Shown here piece after piece: positions 37,018-47,012 of a stretch of DNA of 64,000 nucleotides. Below the pieces are notes generated by a model that was not told the DNA's origin, searched no databases, and saw nothing but the letters and a program-made list of their open reading frames with translations. How positions within the stretch are numbered: the first letter of the stretch is position 1; every line of letters begins with the position of its first letter. The position numbers were made by a program, and so were the translations under genes. The stretch lies in the NCBI GenBank assembly GCA_011050525.1, contig DRFO01000013.1, positions 1-64,000 on the forward strand, in the 5' to 3' direction. This stretch comes from Halopseudomonas xinjiangensis (GTDB lineage Bacteria > Pseudomonadota > Gammaproteobacteria > Pseudomonadales > Pseudomonadaceae).

Positions 37018-38009
37018 AAAAGATCCCCTTGCATGGCACGGCGGGCCGCCGCACAGATGGACCGCACGTCTGGCAGGTAGGCCATTTCCTGTCCGGCGTA
37101 AGGAATGACGCAGTCAAAGCCCGTCACCCGCTGCACCGGAGCGCGCAAGGCAGTCAGCGCCTGCTCCTGGATTACCGCGGCGATCTCCGAGGCCGGACCA
37201 AAGCTGCGCGCAGCTTCCTGCACAATCACGCATCGGCCGGTTTTGGTAACCGAAGCGACTAGCGTATCGGTATCCAGAGGTTTTAGGGTGGCGACATCAA
37301 TCACCTCACAGTCGATTCCCTCCTGCGCCAGCAGATCTGCCGCATCGAGAGTTTCCTTCAGCGCAGCGCCCCAGCTGAGCAGGGTCAGATCACTCCCCTC
37401 ACGCAGGGTGAAGCAGATATCCAGTGGCAGCGCCTTACCGTCATCGGCAACGGGTTGCTGAACGGAGCGGTAGAGCCTTGCGGGCTCCAGAAATATCACC
37501 GGATCGGGGTCGGCTATTGCCGCCAGGAGCAACCCGTAGGCGCGGCGGGGCGAAGAGGGAATCACCACCCGCAAACCGGGAATATGAGCGAACAACGCCT
37601 CGGTAGATTCGCCATGGTGCTCCGGCGCGTGAATACCGGCGCCGTGCGGCGTTCGGATAACCATCGGGCAGGCGAGACGACCACGCGTACGGCTGCGCAA
37701 TCGGCTGGCATGGGAGATCAGGTGTTCCATGCCGGCGTAGATAAACCCCATGAACTGAATCTCCGCGACCGGCTTCAACCCCTGCGCCGCCATGCCCACG
37801 CTGATACCCGCTATCAGCGATTCGGCCAGGGGCGTGTCCATCACCCGTCTGAAGCCAAAGCGTTCGTGCAGGCCCACGGTGGCACGAAACACGCCGCCAT
37901 TGGTTCCTATATCTTCCCCCAGCACCACTACATCCGGGTCATCCTGCATGGCACGGTGCAGTGCCAGATTAATCGCTTCGACCATGCTGATAGGCTGGCT
38001 GTCATTCAT
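37014..38009 (-). CDS. 2-oxoacid dehydrogenase E1 component, beta subunit
   Basis: ATG 38009 is taken as the start (331 residues, MNDSQPISMVEAINLALHRAM). The longer open frame upstream overlaps E1-alpha. Family motifs are DVVVLGEDIGTNGGVFRAT, FGFRRVMDTPLAE and GCVIVQE-like RCVIVQEAARSFGPASEIAA. It forms the thiamine-diphosphate-dependent E1 heterotetramer with E1-alpha. It overlaps E1-alpha by 8 bases and E2 by 4, indicating a tightly coupled operon. Whether the substrate is pyruvate, acetoin or a branched-chain acid is not clear. Confidence 0.92.
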   Translation of the reverse strand: MNDSQPISMVEAINLALHRAMQDDPDVVVLGEDIGTNGGVFRATVGLHERFGFRRVMDTPLAESLIAGISVGMAAQGLKPVAEIQFMGFIYAGMEHLISHASRLRSRTRGRLACPMVIRTPHGAGIHAPEHHGESTEALFAHIPGLRVVIPSSPRRAYGLLLAAIADPDPVIFLEPARLYRSVQQPVADDGKALPLDICFTLREGSDLTLLSWGAALKETLDAADLLAQEGIDCEVIDVATLKPLDTDTLVASVTKTGRCVIVQEAARSFGPASEIAAVIQEQALTALRAPVQRVTGFDCVIPYAGQEMAYLPDVRSICAAARRAMQGDLL

Positions 38010-39093
38010 GGCTGGAGCCTCCCAACGCCTCGACACGTTCCTGCAGTTGCTCGCGCTGTAAGGCGTATTGGGCTGGCAAACGGGCATACAAATGGTCGAA
38101 TGCTGCGGTAGCAGAGGCCGGTGGTGTTGCACGGAAAACCTCGACTTCATCCTCGATACGCTGGTGGACGTCGCGCTGCAGCCGTTGCTCTCGTTCTTCG
38201 TCCCACCAGCCACCGGCGTGCAGAAAACGCTGATATCGCCCTACAGGCTCGTGTTTCCAGGCGGCATTCAGTTCGTCCGCCGAACGATAGCGACTGGCGT
38301 CGTCTGCAGTCGTGTGATCACCAAGTCGATAGGTCACGCATTCAATAAGGGTGGCGCCCTTGCCCCGGCGCGCGCGCTCGATAGCCTGCTGCACCCGGTC
38401 ATAGACGGCGAGCACATCGTTGCCATCCACCTGCTCGCCGGGCAGGCCGGCTGCCAGAGCTTTGTGCGCCAAGGTGGGCGCTGCGGTCTGCAAGCTCCGT
38501 GGTACGGAAATGGCCCATTGATTGTTGTTTATCACAAACACCACTGGCAGTTGCCAGACCCCGGCCAGATTAAGGCTTTCCAGAAAATCGCCCTTGCTGG
38601 TCGCGCCATCGCCACAGGTAGTTACCGCTACCCGAGGCTGTTGCCGGATGCGAAAGGCCGAGGCCACGCCGCAGGCATGGGTAGCCTGGGTGGCGATTGG
38701 CACACAGATGGGAAAATCCTCCGCCACATCCGGATTCTTCCAGGCACTGCCCCGCTCGTCTCCGCCCCAATACAGCAGAATCTCGTGCATCGCCACGCCA
38801 CGCTGCAACTGGGTAGCCGTGTCACGGTAATAGGGGACCAGGACGTCTTCCCTGGTCATAGCGCGGCCCACTGCTGCACCTACCGCCTCCTGACCGAGCG
38901 TTGACGCGTAGGTGCCTATCTGGCCGGTGCGCTGCAACGCCACACATTTCTTGTCGAATGCGCGTACCAACACCATATCCGCGTAGAGCGCCCGCAATAG
39001 ATCGACGTCGTTTGCCCAGTCGGGCAAAGGCCCTGAAAGCTCGCCTTGATCATTGATGAATTGGGTGTACGGAATACAAGTGGATAGCGGCAT
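38002..39093 (-). CDS. 2-oxoacid dehydrogenase E1 component, alpha subunit
   Basis: ATG 39093 is chosen because GGAG lies 8 bases upstream, giving 363 residues starting MPLSTCIPYTQFINDQGEL. The thiamine diphosphate motif is visible as TCGDGATSKGDFLESLNLAGVWQLPVVFVINNNQ (GDG...NN), with phosphorylation-loop-like YRLGDHTTADDASRYR. It is first in the three-gene operon. The open frame continues upstream, but that sequence has no protein-like character. Confidence 0.92.
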   Translation of the reverse strand: MPLSTCIPYTQFINDQGELSGPLPDWANDVDLLRALYADMVLVRAFDKKCVALQRTGQIGTYASTLGQEAVGAAVGRAMTREDVLVPYYRDTATQLQRGVAMHEILLYWGGDERGSAWKNPDVAEDFPICVPIATQATHACGVASAFRIRQQPRVAVTTCGDGATSKGDFLESLNLAGVWQLPVVFVINNNQWAISVPRSLQTAAPTLAHKALAAGLPGEQVDGNDVLAVYDRVQQAIERARRGKGATLIECVTYRLGDHTTADDASRYRSADELNAAWKHEPVGRYQRFLHAGGWWDEEREQRLQRDVHQRIEDEVEVFRATPPASATAAFDHLYARLPAQYALQREQLQERVEALGGSSHE

Positions 39094-39299
39094 AGGCAAA
39101 CTCCTGCACCGGTCAGCACGGCAGCTGGCGGTAGCGGCGGGCCAGACCTGTGGGTCGACCTGTTGTTGTAAGTCGGCTTGTGGCCGACATTTACGCGCCG
39201 GGTTCGGATAGAACCACTGCGCGCTCGGGCCGCGCCAAGGCGCAGACACTCGAATTACAAGGAGTATAGATCAGGAACAGAGACTAGCTCGGAGGGATT

Positions 39300-39323
39300 C
39301 AGCCTGGCTGGCGAGCCAGGCTG
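39300..39323 (-). terminator. Stem-loop after the RimB-like gene
   Basis: CAGCCTGGCT (39300-39309) pairs perfectly with AGCCAGGCTG (39314-39323) over a 4-nt loop, 11 bases after the stop codon of the minus-strand gene. No T tract follows. Confidence 0.5.
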
Positions 39324-39334
39324 ACAGGCTCAGC

Positions 39335-39865
39335 TCATGCACATGCGGGGGTACCAGCCGAGTATTTAAGGCTTGGATCAACCGCAGCGTCGAATTGCTG
39401 CAAAGCGGTGGAACCGATGAGGAGCGGGTAGGAAAAAGCGGTGCGATCAGTCAGATTGACCTCAATGGTGTGCCTTTCATCACCCAGACACACCTCCATT
39501 TCTATCACCGGGCGGCTGGTATAGGCCTTTTTTTGACCGTCAGGCACGTCATCCGCCCGCCGCTTGATCTTGCTCGTGCGCACCACTGGAAGCTCCAGGG
39601 TCTCGCCATACGGCTCATCCTCCAGGGCCAGATCAAAACGAACCCAGTCCGTCTCGTCACGCTGGAACAACTCAATATTGACTGCGCTCAAGGAAGCGGT
39701 AACGGCTCCAGTATCCAGCTTCGCTGGCACTTCAACATTCAGCTCCGGCAGTTTGGCCTTCTCGCTTACTCCATAAAGTGTCAGATCATCTGCCACCGCT
39801 CCAACAGGCACCAGTACCAGACTGGAAAAAAGAGCCAGCATTTTCAACTGCATGGATAACCTCAT
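39335..39865 (-). CDS. Exported retropepsin-fold protein (ATP-dependent zinc protease/RimB-like family)
   Basis: The 176-residue protein starts with a signal peptide (MRLSMQLKMLALFSSLVLVPVGAVA) and carries the aspartic-protease-like motif KLDTGAVTASLSA near residue 48, followed by the RRADDVPDGQKKAYTSRPVIEMEVCLG region and FSYPLLIGSTALQQF. These are features of the COG4067 family (historically called ATP-dependent zinc protease). The signal peptide suggests a periplasmic member. Substrate is unknown. A second in-frame ATG (MQLKML) is possible. Confidence 0.8.
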   Translation of the reverse strand: MRLSMQLKMLALFSSLVLVPVGAVADDLTLYGVSEKAKLPELNVEVPAKLDTGAVTASLSAVNIELFQRDETDWVRFDLALEDEPYGETLELPVVRTSKIKRRADDVPDGQKKAYTSRPVIEMEVCLGDERHTIEVNLTDRTAFSYPLLIGSTALQQFDAAVDPSLKYSAGTPACA

Positions 39866-39925
39866 AGTTTATGGTGAGCACTATGGGACCCTGGTTTGGC
39901 GTGAATGTTCGCTGTTGGGAGTACA

Positions 39926-39952
39926 AACAAAAAAGGCAGACCGAAGCCTGCC
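39926..39952 (-). terminator. rho-independent terminator of the fasciclin gene
   Basis: On the minus strand the stem GGCAGGC-TTCG-GTCTGCC has a TTCG tetraloop and is followed by TTTTTTGTTTG. It lies about 20 bases after the stop codon. Confidence 0.85.
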
Positions 39953-39971
39953 CGTAATTTGCCAAGCGTTG

Positions 39972-40499
39972 TTACATCCCAGGCATCAACACCGTATCGA
40001 TTGCATGGATAACGCCATTGCTGGCTTTGACATCAGCCTGAACCACAGTCGCGTCGTTCACCATTACCCCATTCGAGGTGTCGATAGCGAGCGTGCCGCC
40101 TTGTACAGTTTCAGCGCTGGACATGCCAGCGACATCCTCCGCCATGACTTTGCCGGAAACCACATGATAAGTGAGTACTTCGGTAAGCTTTTCCTTATCT
40201 GCCAACAGGGCCTCCAGATCAGCCTGCGGAATCTTGGCGAAGGCATCATCGGTGGGCGCGAAGACAGTGAATGGACCCTCGCCTTTGAGCGTGTCCACCA
40301 GACCTGCCGCTTGGACAGCGGTCACAAGGGTATTGAAACTGCCGGCCGCGACAGCGGTGTCGACAATGTCACTTTCTGCCATCTTTTTATCGCCGTGATC
40401 ATGGGCGAAAGCGGGTGCCGCTACCAACAGACCGGCGCTAAACACCGCAAGCAGACCGAAGCGGACGCGTTGGGTAAAGCTTTGTGTTAAAGCGAACAT
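39972..40499 (-). CDS. Secreted fasciclin-domain protein
   Basis: ATG 40499 is preferred (GGAGA site upstream). The open frame runs further into the CRISPR array only by chance. The 175-residue product has a signal peptide ([21 protein letters not shown]), then one FAS1 domain with the H1 motif [33 protein letters not shown] and the H2-like [14 protein letters not shown] at the C-terminus. Such proteins are extracellular or surface adhesion-type proteins. Its promoter lies in 40500-40680, where TGTACA occurs twice. Confidence 0.93.
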   Translation of the reverse strand: MFALTQSFTQRVRFGLLAVFSAGLLVAAPAFAHDHGDKKMAESDIVDTAVAAGSFNTLVTAVQAAGLVDTLKGEGPFTVFAPTDDAFAKIPQADLEALLADKEKLTEVLTYHVVSGKVMAEDVAGMSSAETVQGGTLAIDTSNGVMVNDATVVQADVKASNGVIHAIDTVLMPGM

Positions 40500-40679
40500 A
40501 GTTGTTCTCCAGGTTTTTTGAATGATGCACAGTATTTGTACATGAATTTTGGAGAATTTAGTTGAATGTACAACTTTTGTAACGGTTATACCTGAAGCAT
40601 CTCTTTTTAATTGAGACAGCGGGGAGTGAAACTGCCGGCTGCACTTCGCGAGATGTGAAAGGCAATAGCCACCCGGCTG

Positions 40680-43600
40680 GTTCTGAGCTGCCTGCTCGGC
40701 AGTGAAGGACCGCACCAAATACGGCGCCCGAATCTGGATTTTCTAAGCTGCCTGCTCGGCAGTGAAGACGCCTGCGTCAATCTCGAGGCGGCCGGCTATT
40801 TTCTAAGCTGCCTGCTCGGCAGTGAAGGGAGTCGAGCTTAGTGGCGCTTTCCCAGGCCGTTTCTAAGCTGCCTGCTCGGCAGTGAAGGCCTAATGGTTGC
40901 GTCACCTGCTCTAGTGGTGTTTCTAAGCTGCCTGCTCGGCAGTGAAGCAGACCGCCGTACAGCGCAGAGGAGGGGTTCGTTTCTAAGCTGCCTGCTCGGC
41001 AGTGAAGGGCAAGGGCAAGACGGCAAAAAAACCGTTACTTTTCTAAGCTGCCTGCTCAGCAGTGAAGTACCCCCAGCGGAGCTCTCAGCGTGACCTATGT
41101 TTTCTAAGCTGCCTGCTCGGCAGTGAAGCCGTTGTTATAGTACTTGCGACGAAACAGCGTTTTCTAAGCTGCCTGCTCGGCAGTGAAGGCCAGCTTGACC
41201 TTGTTGTGAAAGATGTCCTTTTTCTGAGCTGCCCGCTCGGCAGTGAAGCTTTGCGCCCCCGACAGGACGATCGCGGCAGTTTTCTGAGCTGCCTGCTCGG
41301 CAGTGAAGGTAATCAACCCCCAAATCAGCCCACATGCTACTTTCTGAGCTGCCTGCTCGGCAGTGAAGATCGGTTCGCGCCGGGCGCTGGCCACTCTCGA
41401 TTTCTGAGCTGCCTGCTCGGCAGTGAAGGTTACTTGTGCCAGGAATGTTGCCGCTAATCATTTCTGAGCTGCCTGCTCGGCAGTGAAGCAGATCCGTACA
41501 GCACCCAGCGTTCGCGCTCATTTCTGAGCTGCCTGCTCGGCAGTGAAGGGCACTCCGGACACGTGGCTGTTTGACCAGTCTTTCTGAGCTGCCTGCTCGG
41601 CAGTGAAGCTTCTCGCTGCAACAGTATCTTGACGCGGAGTTTTCTGAGCTGCCTGCTCGGCAGTGAAGCCATTCCCATAACACTGCGTTACATCTCGCAT
41701 TTTCTGAGCTGCCTGCTCGGCAGTGAAGGGCCTCACTGACAAACATCGCAGAGGCATCAATTTCTGAGCTGCCTGCTCGGCAGTGAAGCCCACGCCGCCA
41801 CGGCTGGGGCTTCTACTTCTTTTCTGAGCTGCCTGCTCGGCAGTGAAGGCCATCGTCCTCGCGGTAGTGTTGCGGGCCAATTTCTGAGCTGCCTGCTCGG
41901 CAGTGAAGGCGTTCGGGTTGCTCAAGGTGGCTTTCAAGCATTTCTGAGCTGCCTGCTCGGCAGTGAAGTAGTCTGCGTCAGGATCAACCCAGTATCCTAC
42001 TTTCTGAGCTGCCTGCTCGGCAGTGAAGGTCAAGGCCGCTGCGCTGATCCTGGCCGAGCTTTTCTGAGCTGCCTGCTCGGCAGTGAAGTCTTTATTCATG
42101 GCGGCTAGACCCTCCAGCAATTTCTGAGCTGCCTGCTCGGCAGTGAAGGTTCGAGGTGCTGGATTGGAACGAGCTGTCCCTTTCTGAGCTGCCTGCTCGG
42201 CAGTGAAGGTAACGAACCGCATCGGCCAGTTGCTTTTGCATTTCTGAGCTGCCTGCTCGGCAGTGAAGGCTTTCACCAAGGTCACGATGCCGGTCTTACC
42301 TTTCTGAGCTGCCTGCTCGGCAGTGAAGGAGTCGTTTTCGGTGTAGCCCTGGAGCCACGCTTTCTGAGCTGCCTGCTCGGCAGTGAAGTCGGTGGTGGCC
42401 GTGTCGGGGTGGGTGCAACTTTTCTGAGCTGCCTGCTCGGCAGTGAAGTCACCGGGTGCTGCTAAGTCAATATTCTTATTTTTCTGAGCTGCCTGCTCGG
42501 CAGTGAAGTTGAAGTCGTTTGCAGAAGACCATAGCGTCAGTTTCTGAGCTGCCTGCTCGGCAGTGAAGCAGTGTGCTGCGATGCGTGGTGCCGGGAATCA
42601 TTTCTGAGCTGCCTGCTCGGCAGTGAAGACAGGCTCCGCTGTGGGCGTCAGCACTGGCCGTTTCTGAGCTGCCTGCTCGGCAGTGAAGGACCTCCGCCAG
42701 ATGGCTCGCCTGCTGAACGATTTCTGAGCTGCCTGCTCGGCAGTGAAGCCATTTTGGCTGCGAGCTCTTCAGCTGCTGCGTTTCTGAGCTGCCTGCTCGG
42801 CAGTGAAGAGCAAAGGCGACTATGCGGCGAACGTCGTTCTTTTCTGAGCTGCCTGCTCGGCAGTGAAGCGAATGTTTATAGATTGGCTCAGTTGTTCTCA
42901 TTTCTGAGCTGCCTGCTCGGCAGTGAAGATTAGTCCTTTCAGGAATGAACAGCGCTACCGTTTCTGAGCTGCCTGCTCGGCAGTGAAGGAGTAGTTCCCT
43001 GGAAGCTGACCGTTTTCATGTTTCTGAGCTGCCTGCTCGGCAGTGAAGGAGCCGGAGACTTTCAGCGCCTCCAGCAGCTTTTTCTGAGCTGCCTGCTCGG
43101 CAGTGAAGCGGCCAGATCAGGCGGCTGTCGAGCGCGTCCCTTTCTGAGCTGCCTGCTCGGCAGTGAAGGCGGTGTTTATCGGCAGCGTTGCACGCTGCGT
43201 TTCTGAGCTGCCTGCTCGGCAGTGAAGGATTTATCGATGCGGTCGGGCCGACCATTCCTTTTCTGAGCTGCCTGCTCGGCAGTGAAGATACACCCTTGCG
43301 GGGTGATCGGGATGTAGATTTTCTGAGCTGCCTGCTCGGCAGTGAAGAACGCTTCTACCGTCCAGCGCTCGATGTACTGTTTCTGAGCTGCCTGCTCGGC
43401 AGTGAAGGACTTGGGCACGTTCATCAGCGCCTTGCCGATTTTCTGAGCTGCCTGCTCGGCAGTGAAGAGAAAGGAAATGGAACTTAAATGTTTTTCGGTT
43501 TTTCTGAGCTGCCTGCTCGGCAGTGAAGCATCTGGCCCGGCCCCCAAGACGACCTCTGCTTTTCTGAGCTGCCTGCTCGGCAGTGAAGTTCGCCTAAGCG

Positions 43601-45268
43601 CCGGGAGCATCCCCCTTCCTTTTCTGAGCTGCCTGCTCGGCAGTGAAGATAGCGGTGGGCAGTCACAGCACGACACTGCTTTTCTGAGCTGCCTGCTCGG
43701 CAGTGAAGGGTGATGTGGTGCTGATGCGCTGGCACAACCATTTCTGAGCTGCCTGCTCGGCAGTGAAGCTTGACGCACTGTTTCCTATGAACCTTCGTCT
43801 TTTCTGAGCTGCCTGCTCGGCAGTGAAGTCAAGTCGGCAAGCAATGCAGCCGACTACCTTTTTCTGAGCTGCCTGCTCGGCAGTGAAGGGCCATCAGGAT
43901 CAGGCGGACCATCAGGGCTGTTTCTGAGCTGCCTGCTCGGCAGTGAAGATAGCGGAACTCCAGCAGCAGCTCCAGCTCATTTTCTGAGCTGCCTGCTCGG
44001 CAGTGAAGCACGAGGAAGGCACCTGGATGGAAGATGAGCATTTCTGAGCTGCCTGCTCGGCAGTGAAGCAGATCACCGAAGAGGGCTATACGCCCGAGCA
44101 TTTCTGAGCTGCCTGCTCGGCAGTGAAGGTTCTGAGCCTCCACGAGGAAGGCACCTGGATTTTCTGAGCTGCCTGCTCGGCAGTGAAGATGAATCCAAGC
44201 GACTTCTTCACGCGCTCAAATTTCTGAGCTGCCTGCTCGGCAGTGAAGGTGATACTTGCTCTTGCGCTCCCATTTCATTCTTTCTGAGCTGCCTGCTCGG
44301 CAGTGAAGCGTGTTCGGCATCCCGTCCGGCTTCTTCTGCCTTTCTGAGCTGCCTGCTCGGCAGTGAAGGTTGCCTGGCTTAATCAGATCCTTGTCGAGCT
44401 TTTCTGAGCTGCCTGCTCGGCAGTGAAGTCGGCAGCATCTTCTTTGCCTGCGCATTGCCTTTTCTGAGCTGCCTGCTCGGCAGTGAAGGCAGATGAATTC
44501 AATAACGTCATCGAAGAACTTTTCTGAGCTGCCTGCTCGGCAGTGAAGAACCCCTACGTCATCGAGCGCACTACCGAGCTTTTCTGAGCTGCCTGCTCGG
44601 CAGTGAAGAGGCCGATTGCAACCGGATACTGGACAGGGAATTTCTGAGCTGCCTGCTCGGCAGTGAAGCCCTTTCACTGAGAGGGCATCGAAGATTGATC
44701 TTTCTGAGCTGCCTGCTCGGCAGTGAAGCCGACGGTGCGATACAGGGCGCAGGCCGAGGTTTTCTGAGCTGCCTGCTCGGCAGTGAAGTTCTCGGCTATG
44801 GCTTCAAGCTGGGCGCGGATTTTCTGAGCTGCCTGCTCGGCAGTGAAGTGCTGCTGCGCCGGCTGTCCCTGGCCATCGCTTTTCTGAGCTGCCTGCTCGG
44901 CAGTGAAGGAATTCAACGACAAGGCGCTGATGGTCAGCCGTTTCTGAGCTGCCTGCTCGGCAGTGAAGAAGAAAGCAGTATCGTAAGCGGATTCTTAGCT
45001 TTTCTGAGCTGCCTGCTCGGCAGTGAAGAATAGGGTCGCCAGCTCGAACTCGGTCGGCTTTTTCTGAGCTGCCTGCTCGGCAGTGAAGAGTCCCCGTCGG
45101 GGCCTCCGTCTGATGTAGACTTTCTGAGCTGCCTGCTCGGCAGTGAAGGCCATCGCTGCGTCGGCGCGGCTCTTCGCATATTTCTGAGCTGCCTGCTCGG
45201 CAGTGAAGGTTTCACGCTCGCCGGGATGAGGCACTGCTACTTTCTGAGCTGCCTGCTCGGCAGTGAAG
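40680..45268 (-). CRISPR. Type I-F CRISPR array, 77 repeats and 76 spacers
   Basis: The 28-bp repeat on the plus strand is TTTCTGAGCTGCCTG followed by CTCGGCAGTGAAG. Its reverse complement is the type I-F form CTTCACTGCCGAGCAGGCAG-CTCAGAAA with a 5-bp stem CTGCC/GGCAG. Periods are 60 bases throughout (32-nt spacers) except 61 at 41040 and 43440 and 59 at 43141. Eight leader-distal repeats (40740-41161) carry TTTCTAAG instead of TTTCTGAG. The outermost repeat (40680) starts with G, 41040 has CTCAGCAG and 41221 has GCCCGCTCGG. The array is read on the minus strand from the leader at the cas6f side, so the degenerate repeats are at the old end, as expected. Spacers 44009-44040 and 44129-44160 overlap by 20 nt. 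Confidence 0.99.
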
Positions 45269-45397
45269 TAGCCATAATTACACACAAGTCTTTAATTTTT
45301 AAAGAGCTTTATTTCAATAGAGTCGTTTACCCCTTTTTACAGGGGCAAACGTAACTTATTGATTTTCGGATGGAAGATCAGGGTTGCCAGAAAAGGG
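45269..45397 (-). promoter_or_regulatory. CRISPR leader
   Basis: This AT-rich stretch lies between the cas6f stop and the first repeat, on the transcription-upstream side of the array. On the minus strand it contains GTTTGCCCC...GGGGTAAAC (45326-45351, a near-perfect 9-bp stem) and then promoter-like TTGAAA (45317-45312) and TTTAAA / TAATTA elements close to the first repeat. It should hold the array promoter and the integration signals for new spacers. The exact promoter is not certain by eye. Confidence 0.75.
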
Positions 45398-45955
45398 TTA
45401 AAACCACGGGACGGTAGCTGTTCTGCTCAAGCCGTAGCCGTTAAATTCTCCGGCTACCGGCTGCCCTGCCTGCGACTGTTGCAGGAAAAGCGCAAAATCC
45501 TGCCCGCTGCTGGTGCTTTTCAATCGCAGATACGGAAGATTCAGTTTCTTTTCCACCATACCTGGAATCAGGTTGCGTACCTCTTCTTCCGTCGTTCCGG
45601 GATGCCGATGGAGGTAGCGGCGCCGTAGCCGCTCGGCACTGGATTTGGCCTGCATGCGCTGAACGCGAATATGTTGTGCGTTGCCGGGTACGTTAACTAT
45701 CGCGCTGACTTCAGTGTGATCCCGCATCCCCTTCAGCCATGGCTGCGCCATCAGACCATCAAGCTCGGCGGCCGTGCCATGCAACCTCAGGCGCTGCCCC
45801 AGATGATTGGGTGTTGCGGTTGGAAAACTGATGCCAATGCGCTTGTTTTCACGCTGCACCAAAACCCGGTGCAGCTTGGCGAACAGCGCATTCATCAGTA
45901 TCGGAGCCGGAAACTCAGGGTCCGCCAACAACTGGATTTCCAGATAATGGTCCAT
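45398..45955 (-). CDS. cas6f: Type I-F crRNA endonuclease Cas6f (Csy4)
   Basis: The 185-residue endoribonuclease cuts pre-crRNA at the 3' foot of the repeat hairpin and stays bound to it. The opening MDHYLEIQLLADPEFP, the catalytic His29 (AKLHRVL), the arginine-rich helix AERLRRRYLHRH that grips the hairpin, and the serine region LKSTSSGQDFALF match Csy4, as does the GYGLSRTATVPWF C-terminus. It is the last gene of the cas8f-cas5f-cas7f-cas6f operon and borders the leader. Confidence 0.98.
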   Translation of the reverse strand: MDHYLEIQLLADPEFPAPILMNALFAKLHRVLVQRENKRIGISFPTATPNHLGQRLRLHGTAAELDGLMAQPWLKGMRDHTEVSAIVNVPGNAQHIRVQRMQAKSSAERLRRRYLHRHPGTTEEEVRNLIPGMVEKKLNLPYLRLKSTSSGQDFALFLQQSQAGQPVAGEFNGYGLSRTATVPWF

Positions 45956-45958
45956 GGA

Positions 45959-47005
45959 TCAATCCTTGTCCGAAGCACCAAAGACGCCACCTCGAATCAG
46001 GGTCGCCATGACGTAATGCTGGTCTCCCTCAGCAGGCGCCTGACCTTTAAGCACCCAGCTATCCAGCAGATTGTAAAAGTCTGCCTTCTGTTTGGGCTGC
46101 CGGTACGCCCTGCCTTCGGAAGTGACCGAGCCATAGGGTTCAACCGCGATAGGGCCGACATTACCCTCTTCGGCCGGATACCAATTATCAATGGTGCGCA
46201 GAGCGTTGCCGATTTTCTGGCTGTGCATGCCCGCTACGCCATCGACGACATACAGCGTTTTGCTCTTCTGTCCCTTTTTATCGCCACGGTCCAATATCAA
46301 TTCCTGCGACGGGTAAACTTCTTGCGCGTCACCCATACGTGCAAAAGCAACCACATCCAGCAGGGCGTAACCGTCTTTTGAGGCCAGGGCTCGCTCGATG
46401 ACACTAGCCATGGCTTGCAAGTCGGCATTGCCGGAACGGGTAAAGTCGCGCAGCGGGAAATCATGGGCGTTGAAGACCCAGCTTTGTTTGACCTGCCCGC
46501 CTTCTACGTGGCTCACCCGCACCTCAACCTCTTCTGCGCCCACGCGGTTGCGCCACAGAAAACGTCCATTGGCGATATTGCAGGCAAAACGGTACGCGAG
46601 TTCCTGGAAACCTTTTTCTTCCACATAGCTCTCGACTGTGGCGAGCAGCGCTTGCTGATAATCGGCGTTATTGCATGCAGAAGGCACACCCGCACCGCCA
46701 AGCAGGCGCAAGGTGAATCGGGCTCGCAAGGTGTCTGCATTGCTGGGCAGCGTTGCGACGTCAACGGTTTGCAGGTTGGGTGATTGGATAGAGGCATCCA
46801 GCTTGGCAGGGTCCTGATCCTTGGTTTTGAGGCGATTGGAAATTGTCCCGCGGACTGATTTTTCCCGCACGGCGACTGCCGACCAGTGGGCTCCTTGATC
46901 GCGCTCTTCCCAGCGACCGGCGCTGAAAATGGCGTCGGAGGGGTCAAGTTTGCGCTCAAAAGCGAGTACGGAGGCGGTCTTCAATTCTGGTTTGGCCATG
47001 TTCAC
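45959..47005 (-). CDS. cas7f: Type I-F Cascade backbone protein Cas7f (Csy3)
   Basis: The 348-residue protein forms the six-copy backbone along the crRNA spacer. The N-terminal [22 protein letters not shown] and conserved segments [17 protein letters not shown] and [20 protein letters not shown] are characteristic of Csy3. It is followed after 3 bases by cas6f and starts 7 bases after cas5f. Length agrees with the family (about 340). Confidence 0.98.
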   Translation of the reverse strand: MNMAKPELKTASVLAFERKLDPSDAIFSAGRWEERDQGAHWSAVAVREKSVRGTISNRLKTKDQDPAKLDASIQSPNLQTVDVATLPSNADTLRARFTLRLLGGAGVPSACNNADYQQALLATVESYVEEKGFQELAYRFACNIANGRFLWRNRVGAEEVEVRVSHVEGGQVKQSWVFNAHDFPLRDFTRSGNADLQAMASVIERALASKDGYALLDVVAFARMGDAQEVYPSQELILDRGDKKGQKSKTLYVVDGVAGMHSQKIGNALRTIDNWYPAEEGNVGPIAVEPYGSVTSEGRAYRQPKQKADFYNLLDSWVLKGQAPAEGDQHYVMATLIRGGVFGASDKD

Positions 47006-47012
47006 ATGCTCC

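Noticed and set aside
40500-40718. N-terminal extension of the fasciclin frame into the end of the CRISPR array
   Set aside because: The extension translates a CRISPR repeat. The ATG at 40499 has a ribosome binding site and begins just before a signal peptide.
40680-45268. Possible Tn7-like or cas1-less I-F variant
   Set aside because: cas1, cas2-3 and full-length separate cas8f and cas5f are present, and no transposition genes are nearby. It is a standard I-F locus.
40681-45285. Many open frames on both strands across 40.7-45.3 kb encoding repeats such as [27 protein letters not shown] and FLSCLLGSE
   Set aside because: They are translations of the 28-bp CRISPR repeat in different frames. 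The 60-base period keeps frames open. They are not genes.
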